Assembly: GCA_963556145.1 (NCBI GenBank)
Contig: OY744467.1
Span: forward strand, 6,200,001-6,264,000
Length of the DNA: 64,000 nt
Direction of reading: 5' to 3'
DNA from: Hygrocybe punicea
Taxonomy: Eukaryota > Basidiomycota > Agaricomycetes > Agaricales > Hygrophoraceae
Shown here: piece by piece, positions 1 to 10,793 of the stretch
How positions within the stretch are numbered: position 1 is the stretch's first letter
How the letters are laid out: the number at the start of each line of letters is the position of its first letter
Program-made: the position numbers and the translations under genes
Notes under the pieces: model-generated
Told to the model about the DNA's origin: nothing
The model's input: only the letters and a program-made list of their open reading frames with translations
The model's database searches: none

Positions 1-302
1 GTTCTTCTCAGTCGGTTTGATCAATGTCTTGTCAGCCAGACCCCTAATAAGATCGTAAGGCAGCTATTCATGATACAGATGCATTTTTGGCCTGTATCAA
101 GGCATGTCACAGGAACATAGAATGGAATAAAAAAAGTAAACACAGATTTCTAAAGATTCAGGCACGCCTTATGGTGTTTTGGGAAAAGCTTACAAATAAT
201 ATAATGTCATATGATCAATCCCATTGTGTTAATTGTTATTCATGATCCGAACCACTTGACTAGTTAAATGGGCGGTGTTTCCTCTTACTGTCACAAATCC
301 TC
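1..302. other. Helitron 5' leader, no gene seen
   Basis: AT-rich sequence ahead of the first open frame. No clear Helitron 5' terminus, promoter or RNA gene is recognisable. It is treated as internal Helitron sequence because the frame starting at 303 is in phase with the Rep frame. Confidence 0.4.
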
Positions 303-779
303 ATGAATCCCCACAACATCATCCGTGTCTGCATTGCATGTTTGACTTATCTATATTTCCTTGCAAATGCAACATTATTTCCACAACTATGCCAAGACAA
401 ACTTATGTATATCTCTCCTGAATCAATTTCCTGTCCTGTGATATCGACCTTGACCCAAGAATTGGATGTTTTTCAAAGAAAACTCATAGAACATGAGTTG
501 GCCCCAGATCAGGGCGATGCAACAATATTGATGCAAATAAATGCAACACTATATGTAAAGATCATTGGAATAACAAAAGAAACAAAAGATAACTTGACAG
601 TCGATCCATTATTCGTTTGGACTACATTTAAAAATAGCGCCTTCAAAATGCGAATACGTTCTATTCAATATGCCAGAACATATTTCTTACCTCCTAAATA
701 TCTCTTTGCTTTGTATTGTCTTCTCAAACCTATCACTGTCCAATGTCGTTGTAAAATGATCAAAGCATTGCTCATGTGA
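303..779 (+). pseudogene. Possible N-terminal part of Helitron Rep frame, closed by TGA
   Basis: A 158-codon frame that ends in TGA at 777-779 and lies in the same phase as the long frame beginning at 786, with only two codons between. The simplest reading is one frame interrupted by a single stop. The segment is rich in Cys, Leu and Ile and has no domain I recognise; Helitron proteins of this type often have a poorly conserved N-terminal extension. It could also be a separate short leader gene. The start at 303 is the first ATG in the frame. Assignment to the Helitron protein is an inference from phase and adjacency. Confidence 0.4.
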
Positions 780-785
780 TCGCTA

Positions 786-3293
786 TTGAGACGACATGAT
801 TTCAAAGCATATTTATTTCATTGTATTACTAGTTCTCTATCACATGCAACGTTGCTGTGGACCACACTATGTTTCATAATACGGCATAGCCGTTCAAACA
901 TAATTGTGTTCAATTTGAATTTATTCGGACACTTGTTTAAATCTTTATATATAAATTTCGTTCATAGATATGACTACATTGGTGGTGGTAAACGAATACC
1001 AACATTCAAGTTTAGCTTTCTTCAATCTTTTATGCTACCGTCTAATAATATCAACCATGATTCTGACATATTATTCGAATATGTGGGGCATATTGATGAA
1101 CAAACAGCCAACACTTTATATGAAGATAGAAAAACATATGCATGTGTTAAAATGCCTTTACATGAACTTCTGCCAAATTTGACAGTGAAGGATATTGGTG
1201 AAATAACAACAATACATGGTATATATTTGTCAAAGACATTACGAAGATTACATGGACAAGATCTATCTGTGGCATTAATGAGGCATAATTGTTCAGCTTG
1301 TGATACTCATGTTTCTATTTTTCATGTGCATGATATTAAATCACATAAAGACCTGTGTAAACAGTGGTACAGAAGACAAAAAATGACAGAAACATATGAG
1401 TGTGGCAAAGAAGAAACTCAGGCTCAAATGAAAGAAGAATTGGACAAGTCAGATGAGCAATTATTTCCTCCTCCTCCTCCATCTATTGAATTGAAGGAAA
1501 CCATAATCAGCAACTGGTGCAGAGATACATCACCTGAATGTTTCCAAGAAAGTGGGTGTGCTGTATGTGGTCAATTGGTTGCATTGAAAAACATGTCTTT
1601 ATTGTCAAAGACGAAGGTTAATCTGAAAATATTAACTAGAGACAATATGGGAATCACAAGATGTGAACGATATCATTGTTCTGATCCAATAGAGGATATC
1701 AAAGGTCCAGTGCTAGATGACACATGTAAATGGATATGCAAACCATGTGTGCTCAGTCTGAATAAAGGCCAAACTCCCAAATATGCTTTGGCGAATGGAC
1801 TTTGGATGGGAAGAATTCCTGCACAACTTCAAAATCTAACATTTGCTGAACAACTTTTGATTGCCCGTGTTCGTCACAACAAATGTATTGTTCGTGTCTC
1901 CTCTGGGATGCATAAAATGAAAGCAAATGCCATCATGTTTCAAAACCCAACACCAAAGATATATCAACGGTTGCCTCCAACAATTAAAGAACTTGATGAA
2001 GTGCTAGCATTTATTTTCACTGGTCCTGCCAGACCAACTCCAGAAGACATGGAGCGAACACCTTTATTGGTTCGCCGAAGGCGAGTTTCTGCAGCTTTAG
2101 AATGGCTGAAATTGAATCACATGGATTACTATGATTTAGATATCTCCTATGAAAATCTAGCACAATATCCAGATCATGGAATTCCTGTTGTGGTTGCATA
2201 TCGACCAGCAGACACAAATAAGGAACCAGAAGCCACTAGTGCATTTGACAATGAAGTGGAAGATGGTGTGGAAGATGGGCCTTGTCCCTTTGTTGTTAGT
2301 GGAGTAACTGGCGAAAATCTAGATATTACAAGTCCAAAGGCATTAATAGCTAGAGCGACCAAGCACTTGATAGATGACCATGGTGGTGTTCTTGCCATAA
2401 GCCATGCTAGAAATCCAGAATCGTTCTTTAATAATCCTCAGTTATATCCTATGATGTTTCCCTGCCTATTTCCATATGGCTTGGGTGGTATTAGCAGCAT
2501 AGACAATGATGTTTTAAGCATCAGTGATATGATGCACAAAAGACATCTCCTGATGTACCATGACAAAAGATTTCAAACCGATCCCTATTTTCCATTGATT
2601 GCATTCAATCAAGAACAAATCAAGGACAGTACAACCGGAGGATATTTGTTGACTAATAAACATAATTTCAACGATATTGCAGATCGCCTGATGAATATCA
2701 ATACAGCTGTTTTGGATGACCTCTCTAAGAGATTATCTAGAGGTGATAGAGTCAAACCAGATACATCGGAAGAGAAAGCATGCTATAAACTCATTTCTGA
2801 TCTGGATCACGTAGCTGGTCAGGTCAAAGGTTCAATTACTAACAAGAAATACATGCGAAATGAGATTTGGTCTCTGATATCCTATATTGGTGCTCCGACT
2901 TGGTTTATCACTTTTGCACCTGCAGACATCAATCACCCACTATGCTTATATTATGCTGACAACAAAGAAAAGTTTTATCCTAAACTACGTCTACCCCAGG
3001 ATTGTTACAAACTAATTGCAAACAATCCAGTTGCTGGAGCCCGCTTTTTTCACTTTACTACTGAAATGTTCATCAAACATATATTAGGAATAAATGAATC
3101 TCATCCTGGCCTGTATGGAAACACATCAGGTTATTATGCAATGGTAGAGGAACAAGGACGTCTTACCTTGCATCTTCATATGCTGTTGTGGATAAAGGGA
3201 TGCCTTACACCTCAGGAAATACGTGACAAAATTATGGGTGAAAATTCTGACTTTGGAAAGTTTGTGTGTAGGACAATTCATGACAGGTTCTAA
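786..3293 (+). pseudogene. Helitron Rep (HUH) domain part, frameshifted at its 3' end
   Basis: Encodes the DUF6570-like region and the Helitron-like N-terminal domain. Cysteine pairs (CSACD near nt 1297, CAVCGQ near 1558, CKPC near 1738) are zinc-ligand-like. The HUH motif reads HLHMLLW (about nt 3172-3192), the metal-binding motif of the nicking domain. The frame runs out of homology after nt about 3240, where the continuing protein sequence moves to the frame of 3223-8025. The 71-base overlap without a recognisable intron indicates a one-base indel. There is no ATG at 786 (TTG); the natural start is upstream, in phase across the TGA at 777-779. Confidence 0.75.
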
Positions 3294-6200
3294 AGATGAG
3301 GTATCACAGAAAATGGAACAGACAATGTCGAAACCTGAATATCAACCACCAACATGTGTCATGCCAGATCCACCATCATATAATTGTTCCATGAATTGTC
3401 AATATCACAACAAAAGATCAACATGGTGGCAAAGGTTTCAAGATGTTGTAGATGATCTTTTATTGCGATTAAATGTACATAACAGGCATGATGGCAAAAA
3501 AAAGCCATACTGTCTTAATTCGAAAGGTGAATGTAAACGACGATTTCCCCGTGATATCTTTCAACAAACTTTTGTAGAACCTAACACTGGTGCTCTCAAC
3601 CTCAAGCATGGTGAACCTTGGATGAACACGGTGACACCTGAAGTTACATATATGCTACGATGCAATTCTGATGTGACCAGCTTATTATCAGGTACTGCTA
3701 TAAAGGCCATAGTTGCATACATAACAGATTATATTACAAAATTCTCCTTGAAGACCTATAGCATTTTTGAAGTGATAAAAAGTATTTTTGATAAGAATTC
3801 CGAAATGATTGGTGGCGACCTAAAAAGAAAAGACAAAGTCAGAAAGCTGTTTACACAAATAGTCAATTCACTCACCTCCAAAATGGAAATTGGTGCTCCA
3901 ATGGCTTCATTATATGTCCTTGGAAATCCTGATCACTACACCAGTCATAAATTCATGCCATTCTTTTGGAGATCTTATGTTAAAGAGGTTATCAGTGCAT
4001 GGTCTGATGAAGAAATTCCTAATATATGTGAAGACCAAAATAATGCACAAAAGGTTGTTATTGGTAAGAATAATGGTGCATACATTGGACTTTCCAAAGT
4101 AAATAATTATATGTTCAGACCCGCCTTGTATGATAATGTATCACTGTATGACTGGATACGTCTTGCCACTATGGAACCAAAGAAAAGACACACCAAAACA
4201 AAGACCAAAAGGGCCAGAAAAGAACCAGTGCAAAACCAAATTTTTGACAATCTAGGCTGTGATGATTTGTCTGACTCTTGCACTGAACCTACTAATGTTG
4301 ACTATTCCAGTGATGACAACTTGTCTGATGTCGTTGATAATGATATACTCATGGAGATAGATGAAATTCCAAAACCTGATAGTTTGAATAGACATGCAGG
4401 CACAGAAATAGCTGATAAAACAAATGAAGTTGATCTTAATAAATTGACAAAATTTGAAAATGATTATACTTTACATTCCAATCATCCACAATATCTTACC
4501 CACCATGCCAAAATGAAAGGGAATGATCCTTTCATAGTTCTTAATTTTATTCCGAACACTTTGCCAAGGGCTGACCGTGGTGATCGAGAATATTATTGTT
4601 GTACAATGTTAACGTTTTTCAAGCCATGGAGAAGTGGCAAAGAACTCAAAAGTAAATTACAAACATGGGATAATGCTTTTATAGACCACGAGTTTTCTAA
4701 AAGAGAACTAGAGATCATGAAATACTTTGGTCTGCGGTATGAATGTTTGGATGCAAGAGATGATTTCTCTGCTAAACGTCAGAAGAATAATACTGCAAAT
4801 ATAAGGTATTCATGGGCGACCTCAAACGGTCTTGATGAACTGGATGACATGCACAATGCTGAATTTGCATTTAATGGCGACGACTTCAACAACAATATTG
4901 ATGAAGACAATAATGACACGGAAATACTCCTGAAACTTGGTCAAAAAGGACAAAAAAGGAAAGATCAAATGCTGATAGCTGAAAGAACTTTGAAAAGGTC
5001 AGGGTGGCTCGATGATTGTATTGATGGTACCCCAGATATAGGACCGTTGATACCTATAGAACCACCTGTAGTACAATCAGCAAAATTGTGGAGAACTGCA
5101 GTCCTTGCAAAGAAAAAGGAAATCATCGATGACAGAAATAAAAATTTACCAACAAACACAGCAACCATAAATAAATTGGGAAATTTTCAATATAATGATG
5201 TCAAGATAGTGGATGCAGCATACATCAACCATATGTTTATTCCTGCAAACAGAGCTGATCGTCATCTTATTGATGTAACTATCAATGATTACAAGTTGAA
5301 CACTGACCAAAAGAGAGCATTTCATATCATTGCGAATCACTCTACCTTGATTAACGGTTCTGATAAGCTACGCATGTATCTTGGTGGGATGGCAGGCACA
5401 GGGAAATCACAAGTCATCAAAGCATTGACTAGTTTTTTTGGTAAACACAATGAAAATCATCGATTTGTGGTTCTTGCACCAACCGGTGGTGCTGCTGCCC
5501 TTGTAAATGGATCCACATATCACTCCATTCTTGGAATTAATCAGGGAGGATCATCTCGTTCCCTTGCACAAGTACGTGCCAATCTTGATGGTGTGGATTA
5601 CATTTTCATTGATGAGGTGTCAATGTTATCTTGCAGAGATATGTATAAAATCAGTGCTCAGTGTGCAAAAGCACGTGGTGTTTATGATGAACCCTTTGGT
5701 GGCATTAATATGATATTTGCAGGAGATTTTGGCCAACTTCCACCAGCTATGAGTGGTGCTCCTTTATACTCTGGAACCGTTGGTGTCCAAATCAATTCCA
5801 GTCAAACTATAGCAAATCAGGAAGCGGCTATAGGCAAAGCTCTTTGGCATCAAATAACAACAGTTGTTATATTACGTGAAAATATGAGACAAACCAATCA
5901 GTCAGAAGAAGATGTCCAACTGAGGCTTGCTTTGGAAAACATGAGATACAAAGCATGTACTCCCAAAGATATTGCATTTCTTCGTACTCGTGTTGCAGGA
6001 AAAGGTCCAAATGATCCAAAATTAGCCCAAAAGAAATTCAGGAATGTGTCAGTTATAACTGCATTGAATGCACAAAAAGACAAAATCAATGAACTTGGTA
6101 TTCAACGTTTTGCTGCTGAAAATAGGAGACCATTAACATCATTCTATTCCATAGACAGATGGAATGATCCTACTAGTTCCAATAGCAAAAGAAAATCTCA

Positions 6201-8025
6201 TCACATGTCAACAATTTTGGATCCTATTCGACACACAAAGATATTGGAACCTTCACTCCAAAAGCTACTTTGGAGCCAACCACATGCATCATCCTCTGAT
6301 CATATACCAGGAAGATTGGACTTATGTGTAGGCATGCCAGTGATGCTGAGGAACAATGATGCAACAGAGTGCTGCATTACCAAAGGAGCAGAGGGCATAG
6401 TTGTGGGTTGGCAGAGTGCAATAGGTCCTGAGCAACAAACTGTACTGGACACTTTATTTGTCAGATTATTGAATCCTCCAAAAAAAATTAACATAGAAGG
6501 ACTTCCTGAAAATGTTGTGCCGATTACAAAACATGTCACTTCCACCATGTGCTCATTACCCAATGATGATGTGATATCTTTGTCAAGAGAACAAGTGTTG
6601 GTACTACCTAATTTTGCAATGACTGATTATGCATGTCAAGGACGTACTCGTCCTAACAATGTAGTCGACCTCAGTAGTTGTAGAAACCACCAATCCTATT
6701 ATACTTGCTTATCAAGAAGTGCTTCTGCAGCAGGAACTATCATCATGCAAGGCTTTGATCCTAAAGTAATTACTGGGGGTGCTTCTGGATATCTCAGGCA
6801 GGAATTCAGAGAATTAGAACTGCTTGATGAGATTACCAAACTGAAATATCAAGGACTCTTACCAGACCATGTCAAGGGAGATCAGCGAAATTCTATCATT
6901 GATCAATTTAGAAAATGGAAAGGAAAGTCATATATTCCAAAAAACATTCATCATGCTATCGCATGGAAAGCCACGGAGCAACTAAATCAATACACAACAC
7001 AGCCCTCTCCATGGCAATTAATTAAACCTATGAACAAAAATCAAAAGGCAGATTTCAGAAACCTCAACTTTGTTCCTGCAAAAGGAACTGTTCCAATCAC
7101 TGTCACTCATAAAAATTCGACGGCCAATGTATTGCAAAATAAAAAACGAAAATTACAACAAGTTGTAAGTTCATCTTCCATAGTGAAAAAAAGACGAAAA
7201 ACAAGTACTATTGAATTAAATGAACCAAAAGGGTTTATATGGGATGCGCAAGATTGGAGCTGTGCTTATGATTCACTCTTTACAATATTACTAGCAATAT
7301 GGAATGAAGATCCATCAAGTTGGAAAAAAAGATTCAATAGCATCAATGAAATATTAAAGATTTTGAGCTTAGGATTCAAACGATCCAAGAATCACACAAC
7401 AGATTTAGAAACAGTTAGAAATACAATCAGACATTTATTGCATCAAGATAAACCCGAAATATTTCCTTATGGTCAAGTTGGCATTGCCATAAGTGATTTG
7501 GCCCATTATATAATGAAAGCAAATGAACCAATGACTTCAACTTGTCTTAAATGTATCAATTGTGAAAACATAACCATTCTGGAAAATGATAGATGTGACG
7601 CCATCTTTCATTGTTCATATTCATTTTCTGGAACAATCTCAACATGTCTTGCTCAAATCATAGTTAATAGACAACGGCACAAATGTCAATTGTGTTGGGG
7701 AGAGATTACTAAATTTATTGCATTTAACAAAATTCCACCTCTAATCATGTTTACAGTTGACTCTATTGAGAATTTAATAATTAGTCAAGTTATAAACTTG
7801 TCAATTGATGACATATCCACTGCTTACACATTGAGAGGAATTGTGTACTTTGGTGATGCACATTTTACTGCCCGCATATTCATCAACAGTATGGTATGGT
7901 TTCATGATGGTATATCAACCAGATCAATTTGTATTAATGAAGGTGATATAGATGACTTTTCAAATATTAATTTATTGTCATGTAATGGTAATAATGCTGT
8001 ACTGTTTATATATGCTCAATCTTAA
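3223..8025 (+). CDS. Helitron Rep C-terminal part, PIF1-type helicase and fused cysteine-protease-like domain
   Basis: Long frame of 1600 codons. In order: the Rep tyrosine motif YITDYITK (residues about 165-172), which supplies the nicking tyrosines; a low-complexity Asp/Asn-rich linker; a PIF1-family helicase with Walker A GGMAGTGKSQ (about 721-730), Walker B FIDEVS (about 794-799), GDFGQLPP (about 834-841) and a C-terminal helicase core ending with NHQSYYTCLSRS; and, after a Lys/Arg-rich linker, a roughly 270-residue tail. The tail has a candidate catalytic Cys in WSCAYDS (about 1345-1351), four zinc-type cysteines (CLKC...CQLC) and a candidate catalytic His in DAHFTAR (about 1545-1551), followed by WFHDG. 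This Cys/finger/His order resembles ubiquitin-specific (C19-like) proteases. The helicase is certain; the protease reading is an inference from motif order. The frame is intact, but its N-terminal partner is broken. Confidence 0.88.
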   Translation: MTKLWVKILTLESLCVGQFMTGSKDEVSQKMEQTMSKPEYQPPTCVMPDPPSYNCSMNCQYHNKRSTWWQRFQDVVDDLLLRLNVHNRHDGKKKPYCLNSKGECKRRFPRDIFQQTFVEPNTGALNLKHGEPWMNTVTPEVTYMLRCNSDVTSLLSGTAIKAIVAYITDYITKFSLKTYSIFEVIKSIFDKNSEMIGGDLKRKDKVRKLFTQIVNSLTSKMEIGAPMASLYVLGNPDHYTSHKFMPFFWRSYVKEVISAWSDEEIPNICEDQNNAQKVVIGKNNGAYIGLSKVNNYMFRPALYDNVSLYDWIRLATMEPKKRHTKTKTKRARKEPVQNQIFDNLGCDDLSDSCTEPTNVDYSSDDNLSDVVDNDILMEIDEIPKPDSLNRHAGTEIADKTNEVDLNKLTKFENDYTLHSNHPQYLTHHAKMKGNDPFIVLNFIPNTLPRADRGDREYYCCTMLTFFKPWRSGKELKSKLQTWDNAFIDHEFSKRELEIMKYFGLRYECLDARDDFSAKRQKNNTANIRYSWATSNGLDELDDMHNAEFAFNGDDFNNNIDEDNNDTEILLKLGQKGQKRKDQMLIAERTLKRSGWLDDCIDGTPDIGPLIPIEPPVVQSAKLWRTAVLAKKKEIIDDRNKNLPTNTATINKLGNFQYNDVKIVDAAYINHMFIPANRADRHLIDVTINDYKLNTDQKRAFHIIANHSTLINGSDKLRMYLGGMAGTGKSQVIKALTSFFGKHNENHRFVVLAPTGGAAALVNGSTYHSILGINQGGSSRSLAQVRANLDGVDYIFIDEVSMLSCRDMYKISAQCAKARGVYDEPFGGINMIFAGDFGQLPPAMSGAPLYSGTVGVQINSSQTIANQEAAIGKALWHQITTVVILRENMRQTNQSEEDVQLRLALENMRYKACTPKDIAFLRTRVAGKGPNDPKLAQKKFRNVSVITALNAQKDKINELGIQRFAAENRRPLTSFYSIDRWNDPTSSNSKRKSHHMSTILDPIRHTKILEPSLQKLLWSQPHASSSDHIPGRLDLCVGMPVMLRNNDATECCITKGAEGIVVGWQSAIGPEQQTVLDTLFVRLLNPPKKINIEGLPENVVPITKHVTSTMCSLPNDDVISLSREQVLVLPNFAMTDYACQGRTRPNNVVDLSSCRNHQSYYTCLSRSASAAGTIIMQGFDPKVITGGASGYLRQEFRELELLDEITKLKYQGLLPDHVKGDQRNSIIDQFRKWKGKSYIPKNIHHAIAWKATEQLNQYTTQPSPWQLIKPMNKNQKADFRNLNFVPAKGTVPITVTHKNSTANVLQNKKRKLQQVVSSSSIVKKRRKTSTIELNEPKGFIWDAQDWSCAYDSLFTILLAIWNEDPSSWKKRFNSINEILKILSLGFKRSKNHTTDLETVRNTIRHLLHQDKPEIFPYGQVGIAISDLAHYIMKANEPMTSTCLKCINCENITILENDRCDAIFHCSYSFSGTISTCLAQIIVNRQRHKCQLCWGEITKFIAFNKIPPLIMFTVDSIENLIISQVINLSIDDISTAYTLRGIVYFGDAHFTARIFINSMVWFHDGISTRSICINEGDIDDFSNINLLSCNGNNAVLFIYAQS

Positions 8026-8062
8026 TATGTGTTCTCTTGCTAAAAGAAGGGACGAGTAACAT

Positions 8063-8095
8063 GCCATGCAAAGCAATGGCCCACACCCCACTAGT
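8063..8095 (+). other. Helitron 3' terminus (hairpin plus CTAG|T)
   Basis: An inverted repeat GCCAT...ATGGC, extended by GC/GC with one bulged base, lies at 8063-8080. It is followed 10 bases later by CTAG and then T, the canonical Helitron 3' end, where the T belongs to the AT target dinucleotide. It lies 66 bases after the helicase stop codon. Confidence 0.75.
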
Positions 8096-8868
8096 ACAGT
8101 GCTAGTAGTACTAATAGTACCATAGTTAAACAGCAATGACTAAGGCTAAAAGTACTAACCCACTCCTTTGCCTTAGCCTTCTCATGCACACAATGAGGGT
8201 CCTGGGCATTCCAAGGTGTAGCATCATCATGAAGGGCAGCAATGGCAATCATAACTCGATTACTGCAATTATGAACTGTACCCACAGAGACACCAGCCCA
8301 ATCGGCAATATCTTCTGTGGTTGCAGCATTGCCATAGTGGCCAGCACAATTCAAAAAAATTGCCAATTGTATCTCGACAGGGAGTTGTCATTCGGATCCA
8401 AAGATAGGATGGTTTTCGACAAGTTCAACTAGTTTGTTGAAGACATCAGGGTTGACCTGGAGTTTTTTTGCGAAAACGACAAGGATTGTTAAGAGCCCAC
8501 TCATCAAGAAGATGGAGCTGAGGGGCATGAGAGGAGCGAGTACGAGTTCTGAGAACACAAGCCTTCTGGACTTCATCTTCAAGGACACCAATAACATTGA
8601 TCATCTCAGAGAAGAGATGATCAGACAGTTGGTCGGAACTGGAGTCAAACATGTCAATTGAACTATAAGAGAGAGGATCAAGAGCAGAGAAGTTGTCAGA
8701 GAAGGAATCAGACATGGTAAGGTCAGAATCAGAATCAGAGTCAGGTATTTCTTTAATAAGTTCTTCAAGCAGATCCCCAACCAGATCATAGTATTTCCTC
8801 CAGGTGAGGTCACTTTTAATCTGATTGAGGGTTTGAAGCAGTTGTTGATGGTGGGATTGACGAGGCAT
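8096..8868 (-). pseudogene. PIF/Harbinger-type transposase, N-terminal fragment
   Basis: Minus-strand frame starting with ATG at 8868. It has a basic/acidic N terminus with a Ser/Asp-rich stretch, then the conserved segment around VNPDVFNKLVELVENHPIF, then a helix-turn-helix region with the signature NCAGHYGNA...WAGVSVGTVHNCSNRV typical of agaricomycete Harbinger (DDE_Tnp_4) transposases. It is broken three ways: a frame change near nt 8470, an in-frame TGA at 8388-8390 where the frame continues well on both sides, and loss of everything after ...EKAKAKEWV near the Helitron 3' end. The catalytic DDE part is missing and, if present, lies left of the window beyond the Helitron. Confidence 0.72.
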
Positions 8869-9160
8869 GAGGGAGACAAATCAAGGAAAGTACTCTGGTT
8901 GTTCACAATCAGCTGTGTATTTATATGACCATCTCTATCTGTCAAAGTGGTGACAGCTACAGCTAGGGTGCAGAGAAAGATACCATATATAGACATAACT
9001 GACTAGAAATGTTATTATATAATATGCACATGCAGTGGTTTTCGACTGATTAACTGATGGTTCTATATATGGCCATATCCACCTAATTCAGCTTCAGGGT
9101 ACCTGACAAGGACTTTCGGCAGGAACCATGTAGGCAAACTTGAGGTCCACTATTCCTCAA
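8869..9160. other. Intergenic, no gene seen
   Basis: Spacer between the Harbinger fragment and the next transposon-derived coding remains. It includes an AT-rich stretch with TATATA (about 9001-9020) that could serve as a promoter for the minus-strand fragment. Nothing specific is supported. Confidence 0.3.
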
Positions 9161-9162
9161 CA

Positions 9163-10650
9163 TTGACTTCAACTCTGGGTTGCTCACCCTTCTCGTGCTC
9201 CTCCTTTGGGCTCCCCACCATGCAGCACAAATGCCCGCAGAGGTGGAGTTATCCACCAAGACGCCAACGCGGAGCCCCAGGAGCAACAGGGATGCGCTCT
9301 GGCCGTTCCCAGGTCGGGTGGGCACAGATGGGCAGCACGAAGTATCTTTTCTCAATCTGTGAGTTTCTCTTTACCTTATTTCTTTTGTTTCTTGTTGATT
9401 TGTATGGTTGCTCCCCCAGAAATGGGCAGACGAAATCCACCCTCAAAGAGTGGTGCTGGGAGTTTTGGCTCCCCATCTCAGGGAACACAAAAACACTACA
9501 TGAATGGCTGAGAAGTTCCAGCGGGGACCGAGATGTGTGGAAATGGTGAGCACTAACCCATCTGCTGTCTAATTCACCCCATGCCCATTTTTTTCTTTTC
9601 TTTTTCAGTCTCATAGCTGGCGCGAAATGGCTGCACAAGGGGCCGAGGCAAGGTGTCCACAAGATGAAGCCCAAGCAGTCTGCTTGGTGCTGAGAGCTAC
9701 TTTTAGGCCATAGCATTTCTGATGGGAAGGGCACCGTTCTCCATGCCCTCCCAACAGAATGATCGAAGGACACCCGAACTGCTCAACAAGTTGAGCAGCT
9801 CCTCCCATAGGTATGTTGCAGGTTTTTGTGGATATTCCTCACTCACAGCATCTTAATCAGGCTGACAATGTTTGTGCAATGTTTCTGTATGAGCCCACTG
9901 TGTATCCTGAGCTGGAAATAGTCCCAGCACTGCATGAAAAACCTCACGAGAGGCTCCCAAATCCAGTAAGTACTATTCTAATTTTGTGAGTGACTTGCTC
10001 ATCAAATACTGCTGCAGTCTTTGTCGGTTAGCACAGCATTGCAGCCACCCAACGATGTACAATCACCATGTGCCCCAGTCCTACCCCAAGTCCACAACAC
10101 AGTAGAGACACTTCCAATTCAGCCCCAGACCGCACTAGCCATGCTCCCTGAGCGTTCACTCATGCTTGGAAATGGGACCACACTCCAGTTCACCCTGGAC
10201 CATCTTCCTGATCCCCCGGTGGTCTCATTTGCCAATGACCTTCCACACCTCAATGGTATGTGGGATTACAAATTGTCACACTGGTCTGGGACATCCTCAT
10301 TGGTTTTCAATGGCCATCCTGTACCTGTTGTGCATTGGCCTGAGCTCTACAAGTATGGGAGAAAAGACCAGTGGAAGGGGATGAAAGCAAGATGGTTTGA
10401 ATGGAAGGTAACCTTTCTTTATTTTCTCTCTGTATCATTTCTTGTTCCCACCTTACTCTTTCAGGTTGTTGTCGAGCGCTATCATGAAGGTACCCCTGAG
10501 GAGTTCTGGAGGACATTTAGCAATGACAATGGTACCCGAATGACCTTCACTGCCATCACTAATCGCCTTTGACAGCAGTGTTTGATAGAGGACAAGAATG
10601 TTGCAGAGCTGGCCAAAACTGAGTATGGTGCGAGTTTCTCTAAACAATTT
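9163..10650 (+). pseudogene. Unrecognised transposon-associated gene, several exons, interrupted
   Basis: Plus-strand exons separated by short introns. One exon runs from about 9853 (after a CAG acceptor) to 9966, an intron follows (GTAAGT...CTGCAG, about 9967-10018), then an exon to about 10408, an intron with donor GTAACC and acceptor TTTCAG (about 10409-10464), and a last exon. The spliced frame contains PHLNGMWDYKLSHWSG, then WPELYKYGRKDQW, then VVERYHEGTPEEFWRTF, a Trp-rich composition I associate with agaricomycete mobile elements but cannot name. An in-frame TGA at 10570-10572 interrupts a frame that otherwise continues. Upstream, MGRRNPPSKSGAGSFG (about 9423-9470) is probably another exon. 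It lies next to the divergent tyrosine recombinase remains and may belong to the same element. Confidence 0.5.
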
Positions 10651-10793
10651 ACTTATTGTCGGGGAAGTCAGATACTTGTTATGAGTGACCCCACATCCAT
10701 TGCCAAATGTTACCGTAGTTTACATATGGCTAGCTAGTTTACATGTACAAATTTACATAACTGGATCATTCAATTGTTGATTTAGGCTTTTGT

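Larger units (their letters stand above)
1..8094 (+). mobile_element. Helitron (autonomous type, 5' end outside window)
   Basis: Rolling-circle transposon. It encodes a Rep/HUH nuclease and a PIF1-family helicase in the order usual for Helitrons (reading frames 303-3293 and 3223-8025) and ends in the expected 3' signal: a short hairpin at 8063-8080, 10 bases of spacer, then CTAG followed by T at 8091-8095. No convincing 5' TC terminus is visible in bases 1-302, so the left end probably lies outside the window. The coding part carries one in-frame stop (777-779) and one frame change (about 3240-3265), so this copy is probably not self-mobile unless these are bypassed. To its right lies a Harbinger transposase fragment on the other strand that stops at the Helitron end, suggesting insertion into it. 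Confidence 0.85.
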
